Source of the DNA: Roseateles oligotrophus | Lineage (GTDB): Bacteria > Pseudomonadota > Gammaproteobacteria > Burkholderiales > Burkholderiaceae_C | DNA: 64,000 bases | Reading direction: 5' to 3' | Assembly: GCF_014204525.1 (NCBI RefSeq) | Contig: NZ_JACHLP010000005.1 | Span: 421,277-485,276 of the forward strand | Part shown: positions 8,115 through 15,939 of the stretch, piece by piece | How the letters are laid out: the number at the start of each line of letters is the position of its first letter | How positions within the stretch are numbered: the stretch's first letter is position 1 | The notes under the pieces: generated by a model | Seen by the model: the letters and a program-made list of their open reading frames with translations, nothing else | Database searches by the model: none | What the model was told of the DNA's origin: nothing | Translations under genes and position numbers: made by a program

Positions 8115-8843
8115 ATGAGCACCTTTCGCATGGATCGTTGGACCGTGCTGGCCGCATCGATCCGCAACGCCATCAAGGCGGTGATCGGCCGAACCGCGCC
8201 GAAACCCGCAGCAACAGCCTGCGTCGCCACACCGACAGACGCACCCACCGCAGGCACCGGCTTCGACCCACGACAACTCAGCCGCGCCAGGCTGCTGGGC
8301 GAACTCCTCGCCCCCATGCCTCCCATCGGATCAGGTGAGCTGAGCCAAGCCTGCGACGCAAGTCTCCCACTGGCCTTGCCGGCCGCCCTGGAAGCCGGGA
8401 TCGCCCGGCGCCTGCTCGCTGCACGGGAACTGCTGTGCCGCGACATGCTGACTGACCTGCAGGGACGTCCGGTGATGGATTCACCCAAGCGACTGGCCGA
8501 ATGGTTGCGCCTGCATTGCGCCGGGTTGGACTACGAGGTCTTCCTCGTCATTTACCTGGATTCCCAAAATCGGCTGATCACCGTCGAACAGCTCTTTCGG
8601 GGGACGCTCACCCAGGTCAGCGTGTATCCCCGAGAGGTCCTGAAACAGGCACTTGCCCACGGGGCTGCGGCCCTGGCCCTGGCGCACAACCACCCCAGCG
8701 GCGGCCTGGAACCCAGCATGGCGGATCAGCGGATCACCCAGCAGTTGAAGACCAGCTTGGCGCTCATCGACGTCCGCGTCATCGACCACTTCATCGTGGC
8801 CGCTGAGGGGCACTACTCGTTTGCCGAACACGGGTTGATCTGA
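8115..8843 (+). CDS. radC: RadC-like JAB domain protein
   Basis: 242 aa. The C-terminal half (about 120-242) is the RadC/MPN (JAB1) domain. HNHPSG at 191-196 and Asp204 give the JAMM zinc motif H-x-H-x(n)-D, and a conserved Glu is near 141. The long N-terminal part (1-110) is specific to mobile-element RadC copies and lacks a clear HhH motif. The old DNA-repair role is not supported by later work; MPN folds are usually isopeptidases or structural. The ribosome site is embedded in leader C. The next gene follows after 3 bases. Confidence 0.88.
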   Translation: MSTFRMDRWTVLAASIRNAIKAVIGRTAPKPAATACVATPTDAPTAGTGFDPRQLSRARLLGELLAPMPPIGSGELSQACDASLPLALPAALEAGIARRLLAARELLCRDMLTDLQGRPVMDSPKRLAEWLRLHCAGLDYEVFLVIYLDSQNRLITVEQLFRGTLTQVSVYPREVLKQALAHGAAALALAHNHPSGGLEPSMADQRITQQLKTSLALIDVRVIDHFIVAAEGHYSFAEHGLI

Positions 8844-8846
8844 GCG

Positions 8847-9038
8847 ATGAGCACACGCCTTCCTCCCTCCTGCCCTATGTGCGCAGGCCCCGGCGTCGCG
8901 CTGGGCCAGCTCGGCAACCTGCGCTGGTTCCGCTGCCGGGATTGCGGCATGGACTTCAGCAAGACCGCTCGGTGCAAACCCAGGCGAGCCGAGGTTCATC
9001 ACCCCCCTCCTCTGACACGCACGGAGCATCAACCATGA
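8847..9038 (+). CDS. Small zinc-ribbon-like protein
   Basis: 63 aa with CPMC and CRDC pairs about 20 residues apart (residues about 10-13 and 31-34), a treble-clef or zinc-ribbon pattern. It starts 3 bases after the radC stop and is likely coupled to it. The tail after the second pair is basic and probably disordered. It could bind nucleic acid, but its function is unknown. Confidence 0.6.
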   Translation: MSTRLPPSCPMCAGPGVALGQLGNLRWFRCRDCGMDFSKTARCKPRRAEVHHPPPLTRTEHQP

Positions 9039-9150
9039 TGCCCCCACGACAAGGGACTCCCAGTCTGTGCGTCGCGGAATCAAGGTGATAATTCGACGGC
9101 TAGGTCTGCACCTCCCTGCTATCTCCTCCCTGTAGCAAGCAGACCTTTCA

Positions 9151-9182
9151 CCGCCTTGGTTCGCCAAGGCGGTTTTCTTTTT
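9151..9182 (+). terminator. Intrinsic terminator
   Basis: CCGCCTTGG, TTCG tetraloop, CCAAGGCGG, then TTTTCTTTTT. The perfect 9-bp stem and U-run make a strong rho-independent terminator for the methyltransferase/radC transcript. Confidence 0.9.
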
Positions 9183-9300
9183 CCGTTCAACAGCGATGTC
9201 CGGGAATCAACGAGAAGTAGAGAGGGCCTGCGCCCTGGCATGAAAGGCTGCGCTATCCGCAATGGACATGGTGCCAACGGGACTCCAGCCAGCCGGACGA

Positions 9301-10035
9301 TCAACGCCGGTCGGCCTTGGACATGGCTCGGCTCATTTCAAACGCTTGGTACTTCTGCATGACACGCACGTCGGTGTACTCGCCATCGACCGCGTCCTCG
9401 ATACTCCGCCCATCCAGCCCTCGGATGCCGTCGATGGCCCCACCCCACAGTTGGCGTTCGCGTGCGGCACCGACAAAGCTCAACAGGTAACCGTCCAAGA
9501 GGCCTTGCCCGGGGGATGCGATCTCCGCGCTCAGCGCCGCAAGGTACTCCGTTTTGCGAGTGCGCTGCCACTCAATGCAAAAACCAGCTCGATGGCAGAG
9601 TTCGCTGTGGATGATCAGCATCGTCCGACCATTGCCATCGAGAAAGGGGTGACCGAAGGCGAACCATCCCATGACCTCGCCCGGGTGCTGCCGCAAGGCA
9701 GCCTTGTCTTGCCCGATGCGCAATCCTTCCTCAACCGCTCGTCGAGCATCAAGAGGATGGGCAAACACGGTGTTGCCTTTGGAAACCGCGATGTTGGGCA
9801 CAGTCGCAGCACGATCCTGCCCGGCCCAAGGATAAAACGCCGAAAACAGGATTCGATGAACGGCAAGGAAGTCTGCGTATCCGAGCGTCCGGCGCTTCGC
9901 AACATGGGCGAGCGCCTCGTCCAACCCAGTTCGAAACAAGGTGTGCTCCAGTTCCCGCACGATCTGAGGATCCTTCTCGCCATACAGGTTTCGAAGGTAG
10001 CCGGCCCGGTCAAAGTCCTTAAACGGGTCGAACAT
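9301..10035 (-). CDS. Fic-domain protein, likely toxin (AMPylase)
   Basis: 244 aa. The canonical Fic motif HPFLDGNGR occupies residues 129-137, including the catalytic His and the loop that holds the nucleotide. Fic enzymes transfer AMP or another nucleotide group to hydroxyl side chains of target proteins. No inhibitory helix motif (S/T)xxxE(G/N) was found near the termini, so control would come in trans. Its start overlaps the end of the preceding gene by 17 bp, a toxin-antitoxin-like layout. The last 70 residues are unique to this protein. Confidence 0.85.
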   Translation of the reverse strand: MFDPFKDFDRAGYLRNLYGEKDPQIVRELEHTLFRTGLDEALAHVAKRRTLGYADFLAVHRILFSAFYPWAGQDRAATVPNIAVSKGNTVFAHPLDARRAVEEGLRIGQDKAALRQHPGEVMGWFAFGHPFLDGNGRTMLIIHSELCHRAGFCIEWQRTRKTEYLAALSAEIASPGQGLLDGYLLSFVGAARERQLWGGAIDGIRGLDGRSIEDAVDGEYTDVRVMQKYQAFEMSRAMSKADRR

Positions 10036-10702
10036 GCTGTTTACGCTCCCGAAGGTGCCTGATCGTCAGCGCTGCCACCTCCTCCTTGGACAACTTTCCA
10101 GCCCGCTTGAGTGCAACGAGCAAATCCTGAGTACTGTCTGACCTGACCTCATCGCCAGCCAGATGCGTGACTGTCTCCGCCCACTGATCCATCGAGCTCG
10201 GGACGTAGGCCACCTTGAGTCGACGCGCGAGGTCTTGAACGAAGCGCGCGACGCCCGACGCCGGGATCGCCAGCGACCGATGCGCCTCGACATCACGATG
10301 CTTTCGACGACGGCTTCGGAATTTGACGAGCTGTCCATCAATCACCAGCCTGCGCGAGATCCTCGGCGAATCGGTCTCCGCCAAGAGAGCCACTGCACCA
10401 TCTTCGGTTCCGCCAGCTTCATTGCAGGACACCATCCCTCGCAGAACCAATCCCCACTTCTGGGCCGTCTCGCGAACGATTTCCTCCAGATTTCCAAGGG
10501 GACGTACTCGCCCGCTCGGGCTTTCGCGCTTTGCCTTGGCATAGACGCCATTTGCAAGACGGAGCAACTCCCCATCGCGCAACAGAGCTCCCAGAGCATG
10601 CGTCACCTGCGTCCGACTCCCTAGAGCAGCAACTTCCGAGCGAAGCACGACGGAGCCTGATCGACGCCTGATCGACTGGCGCATCCGATCCTCCAGCTTC
10701 AT
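10019..10702 (-). CDS. AbiEi/DUF6088-like putative antitoxin and regulator
   Basis: 227 aa. The N-terminal 60 residues form a winged helix-turn-helix (GSRTQVTHALGALLRDGELL then LANGVYAK) characteristic of AbiEi/DUF6088 antitoxins. The remaining part is the alpha/beta domain of that group, with RRLVIDGQLVKFRSR. It precedes and overlaps the Fic gene, so it probably represses the pair and may block Fic. AbiEi-type antitoxins usually partner nucleotidyltransferases (AbiEii), which also transfer nucleotides. Pairing with Fic is less usual. Confidence 0.65.
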   Translation of the reverse strand: MKLEDRMRQSIRRRSGSVVLRSEVAALGSRTQVTHALGALLRDGELLRLANGVYAKAKRESPSGRVRPLGNLEEIVRETAQKWGLVLRGMVSCNEAGGTEDGAVALLAETDSPRISRRLVIDGQLVKFRSRRRKHRDVEAHRSLAIPASGVARFVQDLARRLKVAYVPSSMDQWAETVTHLAGDEVRSDSTQDLLVALKRAGKLSKEEVAALTIRHLRERKQHVRPV

Positions 10703-10850
10703 ACGAACACCCCTTGCAAGGTCACAAATTCAATTTTAACACTCACCCATAGAAATTCCATTTTTCCACGCAGTGACAATAACTTACATGTTCACAATTT
10801 GCCGGAAAACCGGCATCAGTTGTCCATTCTGTAACCAGCCGTGACGCCCA
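10703..10850 (-). promoter_or_regulatory. AT-rich promoter region of the Fic pair, with a stem-loop
   Basis: An AT-rich island in GC-rich surroundings, upstream of the antitoxin-like gene. Hairpin TGCCGG/CCGGCA with an AAAA loop (10800-10815) lies just after the stop of the ATPase gene and may end that minus-strand transcript, although the U-run after it is weak. Confidence 0.45.
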
Positions 10851-13340
10851 TCATGCCCCTTGATACTCCGGCTCAGCTGGCGGGGCCGACGCTTTCATCG
10901 TGGGAGGCCCCCAGGCGTCCAGATTGATCACCGCGTCGGCCATGGACGTCAGTTCCGGCGTCTGGGAGATGAAGATCTCCCGCGCATACCCACCCAGGCG
11001 CAGCACCTCGCGCTTCATCGCCATGAACATGCGCTTGCGCGCCGGGTCCAGAGCGCCATCGACCTCGTCGCTGAAGAGCGTGCCGTAACAGCGGCCACTG
11101 TTCTGCGACAGGTACAGGGCGACCGCACGCACCAGGCACTCGTTCACCCAGATCCTCTCCCCACCGCTCATCTGCTCGACCCGCTTGCTCTGCCCGGACT
11201 CCCCGTCGTGGACTTCGATGACGAAGCCCTCTCGCTGCTCGCCCTTGCGGTTCTCCACCTGGGTCAGCAGTGAGACCGTGAACCTCGGGCCGTAGCTCGC
11301 CAACAGCAGGTCGTTGGCAAGGCCCGCGAGGGCGGGCCCCGCATCGTCGATCGCCAGCGCGATCAGGCCATCGTTGCCCAGGCACTTGACCAGCAGGCTC
11401 CAGTTGCCCAGCTGCGCCTCCACCTGGGCGATGCGTGCCGCTGCATCCGCCCGCTCCCGCTTCCTGTCCCGGAGCTGGCGGTCCAGGGCGGTCCGCCTTT
11501 CGGCATCCCGCACCGCTTGCAGGTGGGCGCGCTCGGCCTCGGCGAATGCAGCCTGCGCTGCGGCCAGGGTTCGCTCCGCCTCGGACAGAACCCGTCCGTC
11601 GAAGGCCGGCGGCAAGGCTGCCAGTGCCTCATCCAGCCGATCGAGCCCCTGTCGGTAGTGCTTGGCCTGCTGCTCGTGCTGTGCTTCCAGCGCCTTTAGC
11701 GTCGCCCTGATGTCGAGGCGCTCGGCATGTTCCTCATCGGTCTCGCCGTCCTGGCTTCCGGCTTGCGTCAGCGCTGCCAGTTCCCGCTCGATGTCGTTGC
11801 GTCGGGTCAGTGTCTGCTGAATCTCGCCCATCCGGGCGGCCAACCTGCCGTTTCGGGTTGCCCGATCGCGGGCGATGGCTTCCCGCCGCTCGGCATGCGC
11901 CAACACCTGGGGCGCCTGCGTCAGGGCCCGACGCTGCGTCTCGTGCTCGCTCAGTTGCCGCTGGACATCCGCCTTGTCGGCGGACAAGCGCCGGATCGCC
12001 TCCTGGGCGCTGGGCATCAACCCCTGCGCCTCGCGGGCGTCGCCCAGGAGCTTGCACCGCCCCTGCAGGTCGGTCCCGGCGCAAGGCACCTCCCGTGCGA
12101 GCCCGAACCGGCGCGCCAGATCCTCCGCCCTCAGAGCGGCCTGCCCCGCCTCACGCTCGATCGCCTTCAGGCACTGCCTGGCCGACTCCCATGCGGCCGT
12201 GCATCGGCTGAGTTCCTGCACCTGATGGCGTGCAGACTGCAACCGCTCGGCGCGGCGGGCCGCCACGGATTCTGCCAGCGACAGCCGACGGCCTGCGCGC
12301 CGCACTGCCGCCTCGCCCAGCAGCACCGTGTCGCATTGCCGACGCTGGCGGTCGAGGGTCTGGAGTTGTGCCGACCGTTGCGCCTTGCGGTGGGCGATGC
12401 GCTGTTCGAGGCGCACCAAGCGTTGTCGCTGAGCTTGCGCCTGGTCGGCGATGACCTCGATCACCTGTTTGCCCGTGCCGATCAGGGCACTGCGCTCGCC
12501 ATTCAACTGGGTGCGCCGGGCTTCGAGGCCCCGCGCCTGCTCGAAGACCGCTTGCTGGCGGGCCAGATGCGTGTGGGCAGCTTCCTGCACACGCAGGGCC
12601 TCCACCCGGGCACGCGCCTGTGTGGCGATGCGCGTGCCGGTGTCTCCCAAGGACTGGTACTCATCCTGCAGGCGCAGGAGCTGTTCGTCCAGGCTCGCCT
12701 GTTGCTGGCGCATGGCGACCAGACCAGCCTTCAGCAGGTCGACCACCTGCGCAGCCTTCTTCCCTTCGTTCCGGATGTGCTCCTGCCCCAGCAGGTCGGC
12801 GAGCAGGGTTTTGATCTCGCTGTTCTGGTAGGCGCTCAGCTGGCGCTTGCCCTGGGCACTGAAGGCAGAGGTGAAGAAGGTCTCGGCGCTACCCAGCAAG
12901 TGTTCGACACAGCGGTTGTAGGTGCCGGTCTTGCCATCGGACAGGGTGCCATCCGGCAGCACCACCGGACGCCAACGCCCCTCTGCATCGGCCTCGAAGA
13001 GGAAGGCATCGGTCGCCCGCCGGCCGTTGTTGCGGATCACGATCTGCGAGCGAAAGCGCCGCCCCTCGTGCAGCCATACCAGGTCCTTCTCGCTTTCCGG
13101 CAGCACCACGTGATCGTAGTAGGAGAAGCCGCCCGGCCCCGCCAGGCTCGCGCGGGACGGCAGGGTCTGGAAAGGCTGCAGGTTGTCGAGGATGGTGCTC
13201 TTGCCGCGGCCGTTAGCCCCGGAAAGCGCCACCAGTTCGGCATCGCCCGCCAGCCGCTCCAGGTCGAGGGTCAGGACGTCGAGTCCAAGGCCATCGCGGA
13301 TGCCGCGAAAGCCCTTCAAGGTGAGCGAGAGGGGATACAT
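10851..13340 (-). CDS. Rad50/SbcC-like AAA ATPase with coiled coils
   Basis: 829 aa. Walker A GANGRGKST is at 41-49 and the ABC signature SGGERIWVNE is near the C-terminus, followed by a LFSDEVDGALDP Walker B-like segment. Between them lie long arginine/glutamine-rich coiled coils (about 180-680). A CxxC zinc hook is not seen; CAGTDLQGRC in the middle is a longer C-x8-C alternative. Rad50/SbcC proteins pair with a Mre11/SbcD nuclease to process DNA ends, and the likely partner is at 15940-17217. The ATG at 13340 follows GGAG at 9 bases, preferred over an upstream TTG. Likely an element-borne DNA-end processing or anti-restriction function. Confidence 0.8.
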   Translation of the reverse strand: MYPLSLTLKGFRGIRDGLGLDVLTLDLERLAGDAELVALSGANGRGKSTILDNLQPFQTLPSRASLAGPGGFSYYDHVVLPESEKDLVWLHEGRRFRSQIVIRNNGRRATDAFLFEADAEGRWRPVVLPDGTLSDGKTGTYNRCVEHLLGSAETFFTSAFSAQGKRQLSAYQNSEIKTLLADLLGQEHIRNEGKKAAQVVDLLKAGLVAMRQQQASLDEQLLRLQDEYQSLGDTGTRIATQARARVEALRVQEAAHTHLARQQAVFEQARGLEARRTQLNGERSALIGTGKQVIEVIADQAQAQRQRLVRLEQRIAHRKAQRSAQLQTLDRQRRQCDTVLLGEAAVRRAGRRLSLAESVAARRAERLQSARHQVQELSRCTAAWESARQCLKAIEREAGQAALRAEDLARRFGLAREVPCAGTDLQGRCKLLGDAREAQGLMPSAQEAIRRLSADKADVQRQLSEHETQRRALTQAPQVLAHAERREAIARDRATRNGRLAARMGEIQQTLTRRNDIERELAALTQAGSQDGETDEEHAERLDIRATLKALEAQHEQQAKHYRQGLDRLDEALAALPPAFDGRVLSEAERTLAAAQAAFAEAERAHLQAVRDAERRTALDRQLRDRKRERADAAARIAQVEAQLGNWSLLVKCLGNDGLIALAIDDAGPALAGLANDLLLASYGPRFTVSLLTQVENRKGEQREGFVIEVHDGESGQSKRVEQMSGGERIWVNECLVRAVALYLSQNSGRCYGTLFSDEVDGALDPARKRMFMAMKREVLRLGGYAREIFISQTPELTSMADAVINLDAWGPPTMKASAPPAEPEYQGA

Positions 13341-13593
13341 CGCATCGGGCTCCAAAGGTCAGAGCCTTCAGCTTCCCACCGGCGCGCACCGCTTCAAGGG
13401 GCGAGCGAGTGGCGCCTTGTCGAGAAACGTCCACACGGCACCCGGAAATCACGCGCCTTCGAACCTGTGCGCATCGCCTTGCCGCGCACCCCGTTGCCCG
13501 ATTCACCCAGCCCCAGCAGACCTCCCTCATCCTTTGCGATCGGATGATCGCCCCCCCCTTCCAGCCCCGGACGGGGAACCCGGCCGCGTGCCG
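13341..13593. other. Intergenic between the divergent ATPase gene and leader F
   Basis: No credible coding frame. It must hold promoters for the ATPase gene (minus) and for the plus-strand leader F transcript. No clear boxes were recognised. Confidence 0.35.
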
Positions 13594-13703
13594 GGCGGCG
13601 CAGCCGTTACCTGCCTTTGATTTCCGCACCTCGCGGACCCCGCAATCCCGGGAACACGTTCCCGGCGCGGGGAGGTGTTCCCGTTCTTCTTGGAGACACC
13701 TCG
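13594..13703 (+). promoter_or_regulatory. RNA leader F, radC-motif-like
   Basis: Conserved block 13594-13617 (core GGCGCAGCCGTTACCTGCC), a TCCGC/GCGGA hairpin, then CCGGGAAC/GTTCCCGG (13648-13655 with 13658-13665). GGTGTTCCC (13674-13682) can pair with GGGAACAC (13650-13657) or, through GGTGT, with ACACC (13696-13700) next to the ribosome site GGAG (13692-13695). Same order of parts as leaders A and C. Confidence 0.6.
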
Positions 13704-14177
13704 ATGCCCAGCCAGATCATGAACATCGGCCCCGTACCATGCGAAGAAAACGCGGCCCAGGTGGGCCGCCCCGACTACGAAGAACGCTCCCGGCGCGAAT
13801 GCCAGGTGTTCAAGCGCATGCTGGAACGCCTGCATCCCGTCCCGGCCGACTGCCAGGCCGGCCTGGTCATCAAGTCCTTCCCGCACGACTTCGGCAGTTA
13901 CCGCGAGGTGTGCGTGCGCTATGAGGACACCGACCCGATCGCCACCGGTTACGCCTTCGACCTGGAGAGCAATACGCCGGCCGAATGGGACGCCATCGCG
14001 CGCTACGAGCTGATCTGGCTCGAACGCCTGGAGGTTCTGAACTGCGCCGTGCGCAAGGGCGAGATGAGCCAGGACGACATTCCGGCGGCCTTCCGTACCG
14101 GGCAATTGCCCGCACTGCCTGCCGAGCACACGTTCAGCCAGCTCCTCGCGGCCTTCCCGCTTTGGTTTTCCGCGTAG
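13704..14177 (+). CDS. Hypothetical protein of the element backbone
   Basis: 157 aa, MPSQIMNIGPVPCEENAAQV onward, mixed alpha/beta with an acidic middle (SYREVCVRYEDTDPIATGYA). The start follows leader F (GGAGACACCTCG then ATG). No known family. Translation is probably controlled by the leader. Confidence 0.6.
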   Translation: MPSQIMNIGPVPCEENAAQVGRPDYEERSRRECQVFKRMLERLHPVPADCQAGLVIKSFPHDFGSYREVCVRYEDTDPIATGYAFDLESNTPAEWDAIARYELIWLERLEVLNCAVRKGEMSQDDIPAAFRTGQLPALPAEHTFSQLLAAFPLWFSA

Positions 14178-14240
14178 GCCGGGTCTGCCGTTCCAGGTCA
14201 AGCCTCGTCAGGTTATTTCCCGTCTCTGGAGACAACCCCA

Positions 14241-14329
14241 TGAACCGCAAAGCTCAGTCCCTCGCCAAGGCAACCAAGTGCCCCTCGAAGCCGCCCGCAT
14301 CACTGGCGGCATTCACATGGTCAAAGTAG
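14241..14329 (+). pseudogene. Short truncated ORF with its own leader remnant
   Basis: 29 codons, MNRKAQSLAKATKCPSKPPA onward, preceded by GTCTC/GAGAC and a GGAG site, which resemble the end of a radC-type leader. The frame soon runs into the antisense of the neighbouring small gene. I read it as the 5' stub of a backbone gene cut by insertion of the 14.2-15.9 kb cassette. A genuine small peptide is the alternative. Confidence 0.4.
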
Positions 14330-14592
14330 TTGTACCAGCCGCTAGCCAAAATTCCCCCCAAAAGTACATTTCGCGCCTGCTGATCTGGAAAGCGCCAGAT
14401 TCCCACGAAGCGGTGCTCGCTAGCCTGCGCAATGCTGCGATCATTTTCGCCCAGTGCCAGCACTTCAATTCCCAGCTTAGACAGCTCACTCATGGCAGAT
14501 TGAATACCATCCAAGAATTTTTTGCGCTGATCGGCTGACAATACCTGCCACGCGGCATTGGGAGTGTAGAGTTCGATGAGATAGTGCGACAT
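14254..14592 (-). CDS. Small conserved protein, possibly DUF6616-like
   Basis: 112 aa, MSHYLIELYTPNAAWQVLSA onward, with a ferredoxin-like alpha/beta pattern and conserved-looking ALGENDRSIAQASEHRFVGIW. It resembles small dimeric alpha/beta-barrel proteins. The family assignment is from memory and tentative. It lies 12 bases downstream of the HEAT-repeat gene in the MarR cassette. Confidence 0.5.
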   Translation of the reverse strand: MSHYLIELYTPNAAWQVLSADQRKKFLDGIQSAMSELSKLGIEVLALGENDRSIAQASEHRFVGIWRFPDQQARNVLLGGILASGWYNYFDHVNAASDAGGFEGHLVALARD

Positions 14593-14604
14593 AAGTTGTT
14601 CCTT

Positions 14605-15387
14605 TCATTTCAAATTACGCAGAGCCCGCTGGCATATTCGGCGTGTGGCATCGGCGGGCTTGCCTTGAAGCCACTGTGCGCAAAGGCTGCGCACCCAGTC
14701 GGGTTGATCCTTGGCGACATCGTTAAGCCAGTTGGCTACGGAGTCCTGCACATACGCAGACGGATCGGCACGCAACGGCGACAGAATGGGCAAGCCACGG
14801 TTCGGTTCGTCCTTGAACAAAGAGATGTGCGCGCACCACACGCCACGCGGCCGCAAAGCTTCGCTGGCGAAGCGTCGCAGACGGCAGGAAGAGGAGGCTG
14901 TCCAGACCGACAGTTGCTGGACAGACACTTCCAACTGCTCTGTCAGGTGTGGTCGTAGTGCCATCCAGGCCCACTCGCGAACACCAAAATGCGCGTCGTC
15001 AGCAAGCGGTTGGATGGCGGTGAGACGCGCCAATAGATCCAGCTGAACCTGCGCACCAATCATGAAACAGGCCCAGCCACGCACTGTGTCCGATTCGCTA
15101 GTACGGCAGCGATCGATACCTGCCGCCCCCAGAGCATTCAGCAGCACAGCGCCGATCCCCGCCATCCGCTTCAGGATGCCAAGTCGGCACACCTCGTCTG
15201 CCTCAGCCAGTAACCGCTGAGGCAATTCAGGAAAGGTTGCACGCAGCAGGCGAGCCTGATCTACTGCGAGGCACTCTACGAGCGTCGCGCTCTGCAACAC
15301 GCCGCGCGACAATCCGTCAAGGATGTCAGGAGGGATGTCGGTCCCACGCGTAGCCCCCTTGTGAGCGGCAGACCGACTCACCTGCAT
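14605..15387 (-). CDS. HEAT-repeat protein, DNA alkylation repair (AlkD)-like
   Basis: About 260 aa, almost wholly helical. HFGVREWAWMALRPHL and RLRRFASEALRPRGVW are HEAT-like repeats seen in AlkC/AlkD-type proteins, which bind damaged DNA without base flipping. The start overlaps the end of the MarR gene (ATG at 15387; another at 15408 is possible). Control by MarR is likely from the overlap. Whether it is a glycosylase cannot be shown here. Confidence 0.6.
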   Translation of the reverse strand: MQVSRSAAHKGATRGTDIPPDILDGLSRGVLQSATLVECLAVDQARLLRATFPELPQRLLAEADEVCRLGILKRMAGIGAVLLNALGAAGIDRCRTSESDTVRGWACFMIGAQVQLDLLARLTAIQPLADDAHFGVREWAWMALRPHLTEQLEVSVQQLSVWTASSSCRLRRFASEALRPRGVWCAHISLFKDEPNRGLPILSPLRADPSAYVQDSVANWLNDVAKDQPDWVRSLCAQWLQGKPADATRRICQRALRNLK

Positions 15388-15896
15388 GTCTTTACGCCAC
15401 CAACGCAAAGGTTGCCAGCAGCCTTATCGAGCAGCAGCGCAAGGTGGCCACGCTCATGGATAGTCAGGTTGCTGAACAAGCCTGCAATCCAACGCCCATG
15501 CGAATCAAAAACCCTCACTGCCACCTGTTTGCCTTTACGGGTCAAATAGATGCGCAAAGCCCGGCGATCATGGCTATCGACCCGACGCTCGATCAACGCC
15601 TCACGTTCCAGGCCATCAAGGAGTCCCGTGACCGTAGCACGTGTTACGCCTGCCTGTTTGGCGAGTTCATTGGGAGCCAATCCATCGCTGGCGGCTTCTA
15701 GAAGGAACATCAGCACAAAGCGGCCCTCAGAGAGGCCGTGGGGCGCCAGCAAGCGCGCACAGTCACGATCAATAGAAGACGCGAGCGACAGCACTTGAAA
15801 GCACAGCCGGATTCCCTCCACATCAGGGAGCCCCCGCCGCTGCGCCTCTTGAAGTAGGGCTTGATATTTTTGATCGAACTTCACATTAGCCACCAT
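15378..15896 (-). CDS. MarR-family transcription regulator
   Basis: 172 aa. Residues about 70-140 hold the winged helix (LAPNELAKQAGVTRATVTGL and the wing RRVDSHDRRALRIYLTRKGK), the MarR hallmark. It is the first gene of a three-gene cassette. A perfect palindrome covers its own start codon, so autorepression is likely. The ligand is unknown. Confidence 0.88.
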   Translation of the reverse strand: MVANVKFDQKYQALLQEAQRRGLPDVEGIRLCFQVLSLASSIDRDCARLLAPHGLSEGRFVLMFLLEAASDGLAPNELAKQAGVTRATVTGLLDGLEREALIERRVDSHDRRALRIYLTRKGKQVAVRVFDSHGRWIAGLFSNLTIHERGHLALLLDKAAGNLCVGGVKTCR

Positions 15897-15922
15897 ATCA
15901 TATGGTGCCTAATTATATAGGC
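15891..15922 (-). promoter_or_regulatory. MarR operator: two overlapping palindromes
   Basis: CACCATAT-C-ATATGGTG (15891-15907) is a perfect 8-1-8 palindrome whose left arm contains the MarR start codon. GCCTA-N6-TAGGC (15907-15922) adjoins it. Symmetry, AT-rich core and position fit a MarR dimer site that would block transcription or translation start. Confidence 0.7.
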
Positions 15923-15939
15923 ATTCCGCCTTCCACGAT

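Noticed and set aside
9151..9182. Half of a tRNA-like or att repeat
   Set aside because: The stem, UUCG loop and U-run are fully explained as a terminator.
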